In this document: one piece after another, positions 11,801 through 22,576 of the stretch
How positions within the stretch are numbered: the stretch's first letter is position 1
How the letters are laid out: each line of letters opens with the position of its first letter
From: Oscheius dolichura
Lineage: Eukaryota; Nematoda; Chromadorea; Rhabditida; Rhabditidae
Direction of reading: 5' to 3'
Assembly: GCA_932521035.1 (NCBI GenBank)
Contig: OW051497.1
Coordinates: forward strand, 2,790,001-2,854,000
DNA: 64,000 bases
Position numbers and translations under genes: made by a program
Notes under the pieces: generated by a model
What the model was told of the DNA's origin: nothing
The model's input: only the letters and a program-made list of their open reading frames with translations
Databases searched by the model: none

Positions 11801-13124
11801 ATCATCGCTACTGTCACTGCTGCCGGAAGAACTTGAAGAACCAGAGGAGGAAGAAGAAGAGCTTGAAGAGCTTGAAGAAGAAGAAGACGAAGAAGAACCT
11901 AAGAGAGATTTGGTAAAGGAGATAGATAGATCTTACTAGAAGAAGAATCACCATCGAGACCAGCTTTACCAGCACCCAAGAGCATCATAATGATACCAGT
12001 CTGAGAATTGACACCAACGGCGGTGACGAGCATTTTGCCGGAGCCTTCCATGGCATAGGTTCCGGAGAGGAGGACAGGATCGGATTCCACAGTTTTCTTG
12101 ATGTGATCGGACTCTCCAGTCAGAGAGGATTCATCAATCTGAAATTTCCGTTAGATGAGACAGAGTAAAAGAATCATACTTTGAGATCATTTCCTTGGAG
12201 GAGGAATCCATCTGCGGGAAGGAGGTCACCGTATTTGACACGAAGAACATCTCCAACTACAATGTCCGAAACGGGCACATCCTTGGCTTCTCCGTCACGC
12301 ATTACGGAGAACGTCTGGCCAGTTTCAATTTTTTCTTGAAGAGAGCGGAATTGTCTCTCCTTGGAGTAGTCGTTGATAGCCGTCACCAGGACTACGACTA
12401 TCACACAGGCTAGGATAGCCACTCCTTCGATCCAAGCAGTACCATGGGTGCTTTCTTCTTCAGGTTTGAGGGTGGTTGGCTCCAAAATTGTGGCTGAAAG
12501 ATTTCCATAATCGGTTTGTGAAAGAAACTGACCAAATGTGGCATTGCCAACAGCAATAATTGGAGGAGGTCCTTCAGGCTCGGGGTCATAGAAGGAGAGC
12601 CCGAGGTTGACAAAACCAGCGACAACCAAGATTATGAGGGTAGGGTCCTAAAGGGAAGATTGTGAAAGCAGGAAGTGAGGCATACCCTGCACGCGTCAAA
12701 AACCAGTCGGAAGAAGCTTTTACTCTTTGCGGGAGGGATGGTATTGGCGCCGAAATAGAGTCGACTAAATTTGATTTAATTCGGGAAAAAAGAGGCACAC
12801 TTACCGCTTTGCAAGGTCACCATCGTTGGTTGAAAGACCCTTGATGGGATTGGTTCTCAACTTCTGGGCCAGTCCCTCAACCCCATTGTGCTCGTTTGCG
12901 AGCTAAATTTAACGGCTCAAATAGTAAATAATAAGTAGACTTACTCGAACAATGGCTTCTGCTCCACGAGCCTCCATAAGGTTTCGAAGTTGGTGAAGGG
13001 AACATCCGAAATCCGCTTTAGCTGATGCTCTGCGAGAGCCTCCAACAGTATCAGGGGCGGCGCGGGCCTTTCCAGCCGCGCCAGCTTCAAGATCACGTTG
13101 AGTCACATTAGGGCTCTTTTTCAT
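8876..13124 (-). CDS. plasma-membrane Ca2+-transporting P-type ATPase (PMCA)
   Basis: Thirteen exons encode about 1256 residues: 12945-13124, 12805-12902, 12686-12764, 12180-12647, 11937-12138, 10853-11898, 10655-10813, 10365-10612, 9573-10326, 9303-9533, 9127-9262, 8978-9087, 8876-8935. All P2B pump signatures are present: LTGESD in the actuator domain, PEGLP in M4, the phosphorylated Asp in [24 protein letters not shown] and [16 protein letters not shown]. The pump exports Ca2+ from the cytosol in exchange for protons, using ATP. The C-terminal tail ([11 protein letters not shown] onward, then a basic helix) sits where PMCAs bind calmodulin. Odd features are an uninterrupted run of about 22 Ser before M3 and a serine/acidic spacer behind it. 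The frame is open upstream of 13124 to about 13204, so a longer N-terminal isoform is possible. C. elegans has three mca genes; I cannot say which is orthologous. Confidence 0.96.
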
Positions 13125-15012
13125 ATCACGCGTACGCGAATTAGCAGTAGACAGCTTAGGAGTCAGAAGTCGGTTGGGGCGCAGGGGTTCTCCCGGTGCC
13201 TTTCCCTAAAAAGGAACGTCGGGGTCTTCTAAGAGGGGATAAGAGGAGTAAGAGAAACGAATAGAATAGAACGTCGATAGAAATTGGTCTCTTTTTTGTG
13301 ACCCGTTCAAATTTCATTCATTTTTTCAGCCGCGATGGGCTCGGAAGGCAAGAAGAAATGACTGTGCAGGATCGGTCCATCGACTTTATGCACGCCGCTC
13401 CAACAAATCAATGGTAATCCAAAGTTTTTGCATATCACAAGGAGATTTGCGTGCTAAATTAATACGGTGACATTGTTCAGCGACGATCGCTACCCGCCAA
13501 GTGCAGAAACGGTAAAACCGCGAATAAAGGGTGTGGACTGTGCTGTCACCACCCTCGCAAATTTTTATAGATATTTTGACTGAAAACGACTTCAACAGAT
13601 TATAATATTCATTTTTTAAGTACAGGCAGACAAAACGGTTGCAAATAAACAGATCATTATTTTCCAAAAAAGGGTGATTTGGGTTCAGACAGTCGGGGAA
13701 ATTTAAACTCTGCGCAACTTTGATGACATCAAACTTTTAAAATACAGTCTGAACGGTGGCGGCCTGCAAGCTTCCTGGTCGTCATTGCTTTCTATAGTAC
13801 AGCAAGGGGTCAGATTAACATGGATTGCAAGGGAAATGGTAGCCAGTTGTCATCCAAGGTGGGAACTAATTGAGAGTGTGCACAGGTAGAAGAGCTTCAG
13901 TAACAGTCTACGAAGGAAAAGCTATGGAACCTAAAACATCCGCTTTCGTCCCTTTACTCCACAATGTGATTCATAAGAAAGGCAAATGACTTTTGTTCTT
14001 TTGTTTCATCGCGTTGGATGGAACAGAAGTTAGCTGCCCAATACTGCTCTGGATTCGAGATAAGTTTCGAACTCTTTTCTCTTATCCTTGACGTTGTATT
14101 CTGTTCTTGAAAAGTACAGTACGCAGGCCACGTTTCCCAGCGTCCCCTCCCTCCTTTTTCTCCCCCCAGTCTGATCTATTTGCACAGTACAGTTGTATTA
14201 CATGGTGATCTGGGTACCCATCTCTATAAGCATCTGCTTTCTTCTTTCGGCTCCCTTGGTATAACTATTCTTTTCAGCTTCATAAATGAGCTCAATCCTC
14301 ATCTAATTCTAAAGAGGTTATTATAAATAGCCTGTACGTTCTACTTTTTCATCGGTAAGTCGTTCGTTTTGCATTTCTCTTCTTCCAATAAGCTGCAAAC
14401 CCTTTAAAATTTCAGAAACTCACTCGACCATGTCTCACTTTCTTCTATAAATGAAGAACATCTCCGGAAAACTTTAAAGCATTCCGATCTTGGAGCAAAC
14501 GGTATTGTTTTGTATCTCATTCTCTACGGCTTCATTTTTTAGTTTTCCTTTATTTTTCATTTTTTTGGTAGTATTATAGCCATATCTCTTTTACAACTCT
14601 TTCAATTCCCAAACGCAAATCCCTATTTTTTGCTTATTGTATTATTGCCCGGTTTTTGAATAATAAATTATTTTTGCATAGCTTCTTTTTTGTACAGCAG
14701 ATTGTAGAGAAGAATTGGCGGCGACAATAAAGTGTGAGAAGCAGAGGAGACGTTAATAATGGGAAAATGGGCAGTAAACGGACGGAAACAGACGCCCCAC
14801 GATGTAGACTATTGAAAGGCGTAAAGAATGAGGATTTGAACGAAAGATATATGCAGTACTGAAGACAAATTGGCTTCTGAGAATTTTTTTTCAAGCTAAA
14901 ATGTTTTTCTGATACATTCAATGTGTTCAGTGACTCTGAGTTGCCCTAGAAACCTTCACAGAAAAAAAAGCAAAAAAGGTTCGCCGACCAGAGGATCCGA
15001 ACCCTTGACCCT
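13125..15012. other. 1.9 kb intergenic
   Basis: Start of the PMCA 5' region (to about 13330), then AT-rich DNA. A TATAAATA at about 14324 followed by a donor-like GTAAGTC and a TTTCAG acceptor at about 14416 could mark a small transcript, but the frame after it is only six codons. No other gene seen. Confidence 0.4.
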
Positions 15013-15014
15013 TT

Positions 15015-15255
15015 CGTAACGCGCGCGCGTTACGCGCGTGTTTGGAGTCCTCACGCATTCCGGCTGGTCCCTATAAATTAAAAATTGGTTATTCTTGTAG
15101 AGCAGCTCGTGGGCTTTCGAATGATACCAAAAACAAAAAATGTTCCCTCACGATTTTTCTGACATCCTTTGAGACAGATGTCAGGCACATTATGAGGATT
15201 TGCTCGGTTTCGGAACAACAGTCCGAGCTGTACGCCACTCCACAACGGAGTGGCG
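15015..15255. repeat. cluster of short perfect inverted repeats
   Basis: Four hairpin-forming sequences follow each other: a 20-bp perfect palindrome CGTAACGCGCGCGCGTTACG at 15015-15034; TGACATC (15160-15166) with GATGTCA (15177-15183); GCTCGG (15202-15207) with CCGAGC (15223-15228); CGCCACTC (15233-15240) with GAGTGGCG (15248-15255). Flanks at 14985-15060 show GACCAG/CTGGTC complementarity and a TTCGGATCC box that faintly resembles a tRNA T-arm. This may be a degenerate tRNA-derived or fold-back element. Confidence 0.5.
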
Positions 15256-15905
15256 ATAGCTGAAGGGTATCGCGCCCCATATAAGCTCGGGAGAGTGTCG
15301 AGAACTCGATTCTGTTATTCTAATCTTATGTTTCAGGAGTTTCGACTATACTGCTATAAGCAGACAGTGTAGATTTTATGAAAACCAAGGAGACCGCTTC
15401 TAATCTGCATCATACGCGGATGCCATAACTCGACAAGATCTTTTACTGCACCCCGAGTCTGGGAGTGATAACACCGCAAACTTCAGTAAGTTTTTGGAAT
15501 TTCGGTCACCAGTCGATTTTGGTCCACACATTTCTACCTCCAAATAAAGGGGCAAAGCTGATAACGGGAAATAATGAGGATTCGCTTTATTCTTTGCAAC
15601 GTTTCTGTGAGACCGGAAAGATGTGAGGAAGAATATGGCAGCAGAATAAAATTAACAATAAAAGGCACAGTTGTGGAGATCTCAAGAGGTGACGAAAGCC
15701 GGAGATTTTGTACTTACGACAGGGCTGAGGTTTTGGAAGTTTGACACAACAATACATTGTGGGAGGGAGGTAGAACCGGAGATAATTTTGAACTTAAAAA
15801 GAAAGAAAGAAATTATGTACCTAAATGTGGGGAACCCGTGGGAACAGAAAAACAATAGGTCCCTGATACTTTTGTACCCTGTGGATGGGCAAAGCTTGTC
15901 GATTG
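15256..15905. other. intergenic
   Basis: No gene recognised. A plus-strand open stretch at 15671-15919 lacks any recognisable feature and probably is not coding. Confidence 0.4.
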
Positions 15906-16147
15906 CTAACCGTCGGTGAAGATGGTCGAATCATTGGGAAACTGAATCACTTCACCAAATTCAGTAATATCCTTGTAGAACTTCTCAATAAGGTGGAATG
16001 GAACCAATTTCAATCCTTTCTTACTGAAATGCCAGATATAGTCTGTCTAAAAGAAAGTAGAACTCACACGACGGGCGGAGTGGTATTTGTCGACGCGACG
16101 GTGGCGTTATGAAAGAAGTCAATAGCTCGCTTTCGAGGAGCCGTCAT
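15906..16147 (-). CDS. small hypothetical protein
   Basis: The exon 15906-16046 encodes TDYIWHFSKKGLKLVPFHL and a further 28 residues to a TAG, and reads convincingly like protein. The preceding ATG-led stretch (16147 to about 16070) begins MTAPRKRAIDFFHN. Joining them needs either a 23-nt intron with a GTGTGA donor or a 53-nt one with a weaker GTCGCG donor. No family recognised. It sits immediately 3' of the AT-hook gene on the same strand, only 26 bp away, so an operon-like pair or extra 3' exons of that gene are possible. Confidence 0.45.
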
Positions 16148-16172
16148 CTTACGCGTAACTCGCTCCTGAATA

Positions 16173-16880
16173 CTATACGTCCTCACAGTCATAGGCGCGA
16201 CTCACAAATTCCTCGTCGTCATCGGCAAACGGATCTGGAGAGTCCAACCTCCTCTTCGGCCTTTTGCACATTTTCTGAGAAAGGCATCCTCCGCCGGAGT
16301 CGTGTCTCGAAGTCAACGTTAATGCCGCCGGCGGCTTGACGGGACGACCTCTCTTTTTCGTTGGCGACTGCAAATAAAATATAATAGGGGCCAGCGCGTA
16401 CTGCGTAATTTACGGCTTTACCATTTCAATCGTGTATTTACTCAAAAATCTCTCTAATTCTGCCGCAATCAGATAAATACCCCTGATGGTTTATAAAAGT
16501 ACGTTTGCCCACCTTTTCGTTGTCGTCTTCAGAGGTCTTTCTCTTTCTGCTAGCAGGAGCGCGCTTCTTCGGAGTCTTCTTGGGAGGCGATGACGGGACC
16601 TCCTGCTGCTTATTTTTGGGAGGACGCCCCTTCCTCTTCTTAACCGGAGGAGCAATGTCCTAGAAGGTGTTTGATAAGTTCCTGTAAAGGACGATACCTG
16701 CTCGTGGTCGGTGACATTTTCGGACGAGCCCGCCGTTTCCACCGAGAAAGAGGAGGAGGAAAATGAAGGCGAATCCAGAGGGACAACGGCGTCGCTGTGC
16801 GCCACCTCGGACACAACGGAGTTCACGACCTCTTCCACCGCTGTGTCGGATTCTTCCCTACTCGGACCGGGATCGTCCAT
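16173..16880 (-). CDS. AT-hook DNA-binding protein (HMGA-like), 174 aa
   Basis: Exons 16698-16880, 16513-16659 and 16173-16367 splice in phase to a 174-residue nuclear-type protein. It starts with an acidic, Ser-rich segment of 61 residues, then carries two AT-hooks, KRKGRPPKN and KKRGRPVKPP, separated by basic stretches (KKTPKKRAPASRKRK), and ends with an acidic tail (DPFADDDEEF). AT-hooks insert their GRP core in the minor groove of AT-rich DNA, so a chromatin role is expected. A TTTGCAG acceptor abuts the start ATG at 16880, the arrangement expected for trans-splicing of a spliced leader in nematodes (inference). Confidence 0.75.
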
Positions 16881-19800
16881 CTGCAAACGTGTTATTAATG
16901 AAAATGGTCGGTAAAGCAGATTAAAAAGAAAGAAAACCGTCGGAGACTAAAAAAGAAAGCCAACTGGTGGCAACAGAGGGGGGTAGTCTCGAATATTTCC
17001 GGTGATACCGCCATGTCAAGATGCATTACGCTGATTAAACGAAGTTTTTGTCGAAAAAATGTGTTGCGTAAGAGAAAACAGATTGCAGCTTCTTTGGAAA
17101 GAAGATGATACTCAAAGTTAGATTTGGTAGTAGTGGACTCGGTGTTTACGAATGATAAGCTTTGATCCTCCCGCCCAATCAGCGTTAATTCACGCTGATC
17201 TAGGCTGCCGACGATGATTTTACAGTGGAAGGGATCTATACTACGAAGGCAAACAAATAATACGGGGTGGCGTGCATATTGGTTCTCACAGGAACTGGGG
17301 GGATCGATCTACCGGGGAATTGTACGAATAATACAGGGGCGCGAGAGAAGCACACTGACTTGGGGAAACTAATAATGGGAGTTTGTCGCTGTCCGAAAGA
17401 AGCGGAAATGGAATAACAATACAAAAGTACGGACTGCCTTTCAATGAACATTCTCTGTATTTGTTTGAGCAGAAACTTAATGAGAGCTTGGACACAGGTA
17501 AAATATGCGAGCATAGGCAAGCGAATGTCTTCCTAATCTCTAAGCTAACGCGAATGACCTTGTTAGCAAACAAGCTGTTCGAAATGAGACAGAAAGGCGC
17601 GAAGGATATGCCGCTTAACCGGCTAGCCGCTTCGAGGTTAAAGGGATTAGGAGTTTATTTGAGTCGGGAGAACGGTTCCAAAGTTTGAATTCGTCGAGAT
17701 CGGGCTGTGTTCCGGTCCACTGGATAACATCTCTTCCGTTTTTCAACAATCTACGGCAGAATCGAACGCTGGATGGGCATTTTTCGTTTCGCTCTCGATT
17801 CTACCGAATGAAAGGGGTGGAAAGGAAAGCAATGGGCAATAATAATGTAGAGAGAGAGCCGTCCTCTCTCGTGCCTATCATAGATATTAGTCACAAAGGG
17901 AATAGTGCAGAAGGCGAATCATGACCGGAGAGAGTACGGACATCCGACAGGTCCAGTCAGACCAGAAAGGGCAGTCTGGCCCCCGAAAGGGCACCTACGA
18001 ATAGTAAGAATTGTACAAATGGACCCATTCCCTGTTTTTTCGGTTATCTCCCGACTCCCATAAACACAAGAGGGTGAAAAAAGAGAGATAAACCGGTTAG
18101 GAACAGCTGATTCCAAAAAAAAGGAAGAGGAGGTTTGTGTAACCAGATGTTTTCCATAAGGGCGTAAATAAATGGAGTAGTTTCCCCGGTTGAAAAGTGA
18201 AAGAGATGAAAAAGCAGCCCGAAACTGGAGGTGGTCGCTGGACGGGCTGGTCTTTCTCCCGCACAAACACAGTTGTATGGCTGACCGCGATTGATTCATC
18301 GATTGCTCGAGGGGGGTCAATACATATGCAAGATGGCCGCCACATGTTTAAGGGAAATATGAACTATTTGTGGCTGGGGGACAAATGGGTAGAGGGGGAA
18401 ATTGGAGAGAATAATACGGCTAATCAGTTCCTGCAGGGATTTTTTGAACAACAACCGATTAGAATTCCATTCAGGGTTAAAAAGGCATTACATGTGACAA
18501 GAGTGTAACAATAGTATACAATCCAAAAGGAAAAGCAGGCTGCCCGAGAATAATCTGCAGGAACAAGGCTCTGGCGGGAGGTATATTTGCTTTCAACTAA
18601 CATTGTGCTACTATTGTACTGGGATTTTTGGTCGGTTAAAAAAGGGTACAGGAGACTGGCGGGAATAGTGAAATAACAGGGGAAATTTTTGATCTCGCCC
18701 GCCCTAATAGAGGGGAGAATAATGAGCTCCCCCTGCCCTCCCGGGGCAGCTGTACACAGAGGTATGTGTTGTGTATTCTCTGATCTGGGCAGGTGTTCAG
18801 GGACCAATTATCAGAGCGTAAAATTGGCTAGTAAATTAGCAACTGGATTATAATAAATAGAAATGAGGTAAAAGACGCCAAAAGGAGGTCACACGCCGGT
18901 GCAAGTAGAAAAATTAGTAGTCATTAACGTGGCGCCATTAAAATAAATTGGCAAAATGAAAGAGAGACAGCCTAAGACGGGGCTAATCGTAATAAATAGT
19001 GAAGCGAAGGTGGCTGTGTGGATTGCGGCATATTGTTGTTTAGTCCAGGATGGCAGCTGGGAAGAAGAAGGGCAGCCACAGGTCAGTAGAGGCCGCAACG
19101 CGCGGCCATTGATCGCTACCCTCAACCATGACGCTACTGGGAATCTCCGCGTTACGAGAGACATTTGCGTTTCCGGAGGTCCGTTCCCCGGATCATTTGC
19201 CTCTCCGCCGTTACTGATAAAGCTCTTTCCCACGGGGGGAGGGGCTGAGCAGAGAACAGATTTAATCTCCCCTATTGCGCCGATTTAATCAGAAGCCGGA
19301 AAAAAACATGGTCATAGCTAAATGTATAGTAATTGTTATTGCAAATTAAAGAGCTCGACCAGGTGGAATTTCGCATTATATAGATCATTTATTTGCTATA
19401 TTTACGACGGAAAATCTATTTAAATTCTTTTGACCGGCTTTCATCTCTCTAATGATTTGCGCCATTGCTGTGGGCAGTCGCTAATGCACTGTTAGGTCTA
19501 GACTTTCCTGTATTTTCTGTAATCCGCCTGGTATCGGGCATTATACCCTAATGTGGCTTGGAGGATCAAGAATACCAAGATTTGTCGAGACCAAATGAGA
19601 ACCAGAATTTTCTGAGTAGCCGCAGTTTAAAGAACGGAGACTTGATCCTGACGTAAGAAATGAATCGGCAGAAAAAGAAGGCAGCATATAAGGAACCATG
19701 ACTAGGCATGGCCAGATCATTAGGCGGAATAGTCCCCCGGCTTCAATTTCCTGCTGTATGCTAATGACAGGGAGACGGGGACGGCTCAACAGGGGTGATC

Positions 19801-20443
19801 CTGAATCAAGGGGCTCGGTCAAAATAGGTTCAGGGGCTAGATATAAATTACATCCTGGGGGCAGAAAATATCTTGTGCAGCGTGGTCAGGTTCTAAAATT
19901 CAAAAACAGCTGCAGAGCAGTGTACGTGTAAACGGAATATGTTCTAGAGGAGGCAATATGTCATGTACACGAAATCGGAAAGCACATGAGAAGAATTAGA
20001 AGCCTTAGTGCAAGAGCAGCAGATGAAAAAGAACAACACGCAAAAAGCAAGTGATAGTGGAGCAGTTGGTCACAAGCGTTCGGATCAACAAAGATTGGGC
20101 AATGATTAGAAGATTATAAACAAACAATAGGAAAGATTAGAAGCTGAAGCAAAGGCAGAAAGACCTTGATGAGCTCAGCAGGTAAGTTGACCTCGAAGCA
20201 TACGTGATATCAGATTGATGCTATCAACGATAACCGTCTTAATTGGCCGAGAAATTGTGATCCATCATCTTCCTTCTCCCTATCTGCCACGTGAAACTGA
20301 CCCCGGCCTGCGGGTTCCCGCGTTCTATTTAGCCTGCGGCATCATCATGCATGGCGGCAAGCTCATTAATCCCAAATTAGCTTATTGATGCTGAGTCGGA
20401 GCCCGTCGGGTTTGATCTAATCCTTTCGCGTAACAGAAAATAT
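16881..20443. other. 3.5 kb gene-poor region
   Basis: Many open stretches of 60-130 codons occur on both strands (for example 17383-17688 plus, 18424-18807 minus) but none has a signal peptide, domain, plausible splicing or codon pattern I would trust. The strand composition is oddly purine-rich on the plus strand from about 17230 to 20160, with recurring AATAATA and GGGGAAA strings. No gene supported. Confidence 0.5.
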
Positions 20444-20529
20444 GGCCGCGTGGCCCAATGGATAAGGCGTCGGACTTCGGAATGCTTGAAGTAATCCGAA
20501 GATTGCAGGTTCGAGTCCTGCCGTGGTCG
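20444..20529 (+). tRNA. tRNA-Arg (anticodon TCG) with a 13-nt intron
   Basis: The acceptor stem GGCCGCG pairs with CGTGGTC (two G-U pairs), followed by discriminator G at 20529. The D-loop contains AATGGATAA, and the T-arm is the classical GCAGGTTCGAGTCCTGC. The anticodon stem TCGGA/TCCGA encloses CTTCGGA, giving anticodon TCG (decodes CGA). A 13-nt intron (20481-20493) interrupts the anticodon loop one base 3' of the anticodon, the standard nuclear position. A run of five T at about 20534 is a fitting Pol III terminator. Confidence 0.95.
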
Positions 20530-20719
20530 AAACTTTTTGGTTTCTACGCAGATGAGGAGGCTATTTTCTTGCCCCATGCAGTGTGAGCAGTCCAAAAAGT
20601 GAGATTAAACGAAAATGAACGTGGTAATAAGACAATTTTATTGAGATTTGTGCAGGAATACCAGTAGTTGATGATGAGTAAATGTGAAGGACAACTGTAG
20701 TTCGGAACAGTGGAGGTGC

Positions 20720-20873
20720 TCAGACTTTGCTCAGAATAACAATGATGGCCAGGACTGACATAGCAACGAGTCCTTCGGGGTCAGCAGAGTTGGAAATCTG
20801 AAAATTGTTTGTTCACTACGGTTTAATGGTAGAAACTTACAGGCTTGAAAAGGAGGGCAAGCTTGGAGTTCAT
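20720..20873 (-). CDS. 36-residue membrane micropeptide
   Basis: Two exons, 20841-20873 and 20720-20797, join in phase over a 43-nt intron to give 36 residues. The second half (LVAMSVLAIIVILSKV) is one transmembrane helix. A TATTTAAG box lies about 60 bp upstream of the ATG, and an AATAAA signal follows on the minus strand near 20640. A spliced, promoter-equipped gene this short suggests a genuine micropeptide. It may regulate a membrane partner (inference). Its upstream region shares about 40 bp with 21922-21961. Confidence 0.6.
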
Positions 20874-20945
20874 AATGAGGAGTAGGAGTGGGCTGGATAG
20901 ACAACTGGTGCCGAGACAACGGCGGGGCTCTCTTAAATAGGGGTT

Positions 20946-20987
20946 CATTGTGACGACACCTGATGATAAGAATCAGATCGCGGATCC
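20946..20987 (-). promoter_or_regulatory. conserved 42-bp element upstream of the micropeptide gene, copy 1
   Basis: Runs from CATTGTGACGAC to GGATCC on the plus strand and matches 21922-21961 over most of its length, with small gaps in the middle. It lies just upstream of the TATTTAAG box of the micropeptide gene, so it could be a promoter element, or the start of a non-coding RNA gene (it contains TGATGAT, like a C box). Confidence 0.4.
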
Positions 20988-21921
20988 AAAGGAGTTTTGA
21001 TAACGAGGCACGTTGTTGCGTGCAAACAACCTCAAGATGGTTTTTGGCTTCCCGGTAGTAACGGACATTTGATAATGAATGGGACCTGCAGCTGATGCAA
21101 AGACATCCGTGCCGCTGTAAATCGAAAGAGGAAATAGACGCGGTCTTGCTCTTGATAAAATAAGTTAAGCTGAAACCGCACACTGGATGAAGATCCAGCA
21201 GTATTCTTCCTTGAGTCACACGCTATCCGATCTTTTTCCCCTACAACTGCTCTGTTATACCAAATGAGCTGCGGGGTCACTTTAAAACAGCTTGACGGAG
21301 GCCTTGCGGTCGAACCTCCCCTCTTCTACTTTTTACCCAGTTTCTCTAGCTGTTTTCTTCCCATAACGGCAACATTTACTAAACGTGTACACCTATTGGT
21401 ATTTTCTACCTAACTGCCTGTGTTCACAACATATCATTTCTCCTTGATAAGGGCAGTCCAACGGAGTCAGAAGAACAACGTATCCGGAGAATAAAATCAT
21501 CATATCGCCACTGATTTCTTGACCAGCAGTCGAACGATTGTTCCGAATGTGACATGTCAGGTAAAATTAGGAGAGTTGATCTGTAATAGTATACGTCGAC
21601 GGAATCGGTCTTCCGTTTATATTCGCAGAACATATACGGCAGCATAGGCAGCTTATTGTAAACAAAACATAACACCGGTTATTCAATTTTTCCCGTTTTT
21701 TGAATTTGCGAAGTTAGACTTTTTTTCAATTGTTATAATCCTTTTTCAAAAAAGCACTGCACTGATTGTTGCAAATTGTCTAACTGTCGTGATGAATTCG
21801 TTTTTCCAGCCGACATAGTTATTTTAAGAACATCGGTCCTTCAGTTCCTTGAGTCTTTATTTCTTCAGTCTTCATATCGAACCGCCTTTGATTTATTTTG
21901 TCCGCCTACCCTAATGGAGCC

Positions 21922-21961
21922 CATTGTGACGACAAAATTGATAACAAGAAATCACGGATCC
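21922..21961 (-). promoter_or_regulatory. conserved element, copy 2
   Basis: The second copy shares CATTGTGACGAC and CGGATCC with copy 1 at the same spacing within two bases. No gene with an obvious start follows it downstream on the minus strand. It may be a decayed duplicate promoter. Confidence 0.35.
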
Positions 21962-22576
21962 TGCACACCTCAGCTGATAAGTAACAATAAGCATGGGAGC
22001 GTTGCCGAGAAGGTTCCCGAGTGCAGTCTCACTGAAAAACAACGTGAGAACGAATATACGTTTGCAAGCGTTTCACGGGCATGTTAAACCAAGCTTTGCT
22101 TCCGCTTTAGCTTTAGCAGTTTTACAAGTCAGGATACTGAAGCCTGTAATGATGTACGATCTTTGAATCCAGCATTGAATCCTCACACAGAACCCCTTTA
22201 CAATCTATTGTTGCTTGACATGACAACAAAAATATCATGTTTAGAAGTTGTGATATAATTAAGTTCCGGAAAATAAAACCGTCCCTTATCTTAACATCAT
22301 TCGATGTTATCATGTGTCTGCATCCTGAGTACCTGCTGAGGCGATAAAATCATCCCCGGGAGGTAGCAAGAAACGAAAGAAAAACAGGGTTTACTGCTAA
22401 ATGCATAAATCTCATATGAGGTACAGAAAAAAATAACCTATTGACACATCGGGACTAGAATTTTTCACAGATTTCGAGATTTTTTGGTTGTTGTACAAAG
22501 ACCAAGTATATAACCCACGTTCTGACAGGAAAGGCATTAAATATATAATAGAAACTACCCGTTATGTACAGACAAG
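21962..22576. other. intergenic
   Basis: Nothing recognised; probably the 3' flank of the DENND1-like gene. The stretch 20988-21921 between the two conserved elements is also without a supported gene. Confidence 0.4.

Noticed and set aside
14985-15060. tRNA-like sequence on the minus strand (GACCAG/CTGGTC ends, TTCGGATCC box)
   Set aside because: No D-loop GG, T-stem pairs poorly, and a CG palindrome replaces the anticodon arm region.
20377-20595. minus-strand ORF over the tRNA
   Set aside because: Antisense of a tRNA-Arg gene, a common artefact; no splice or start support.
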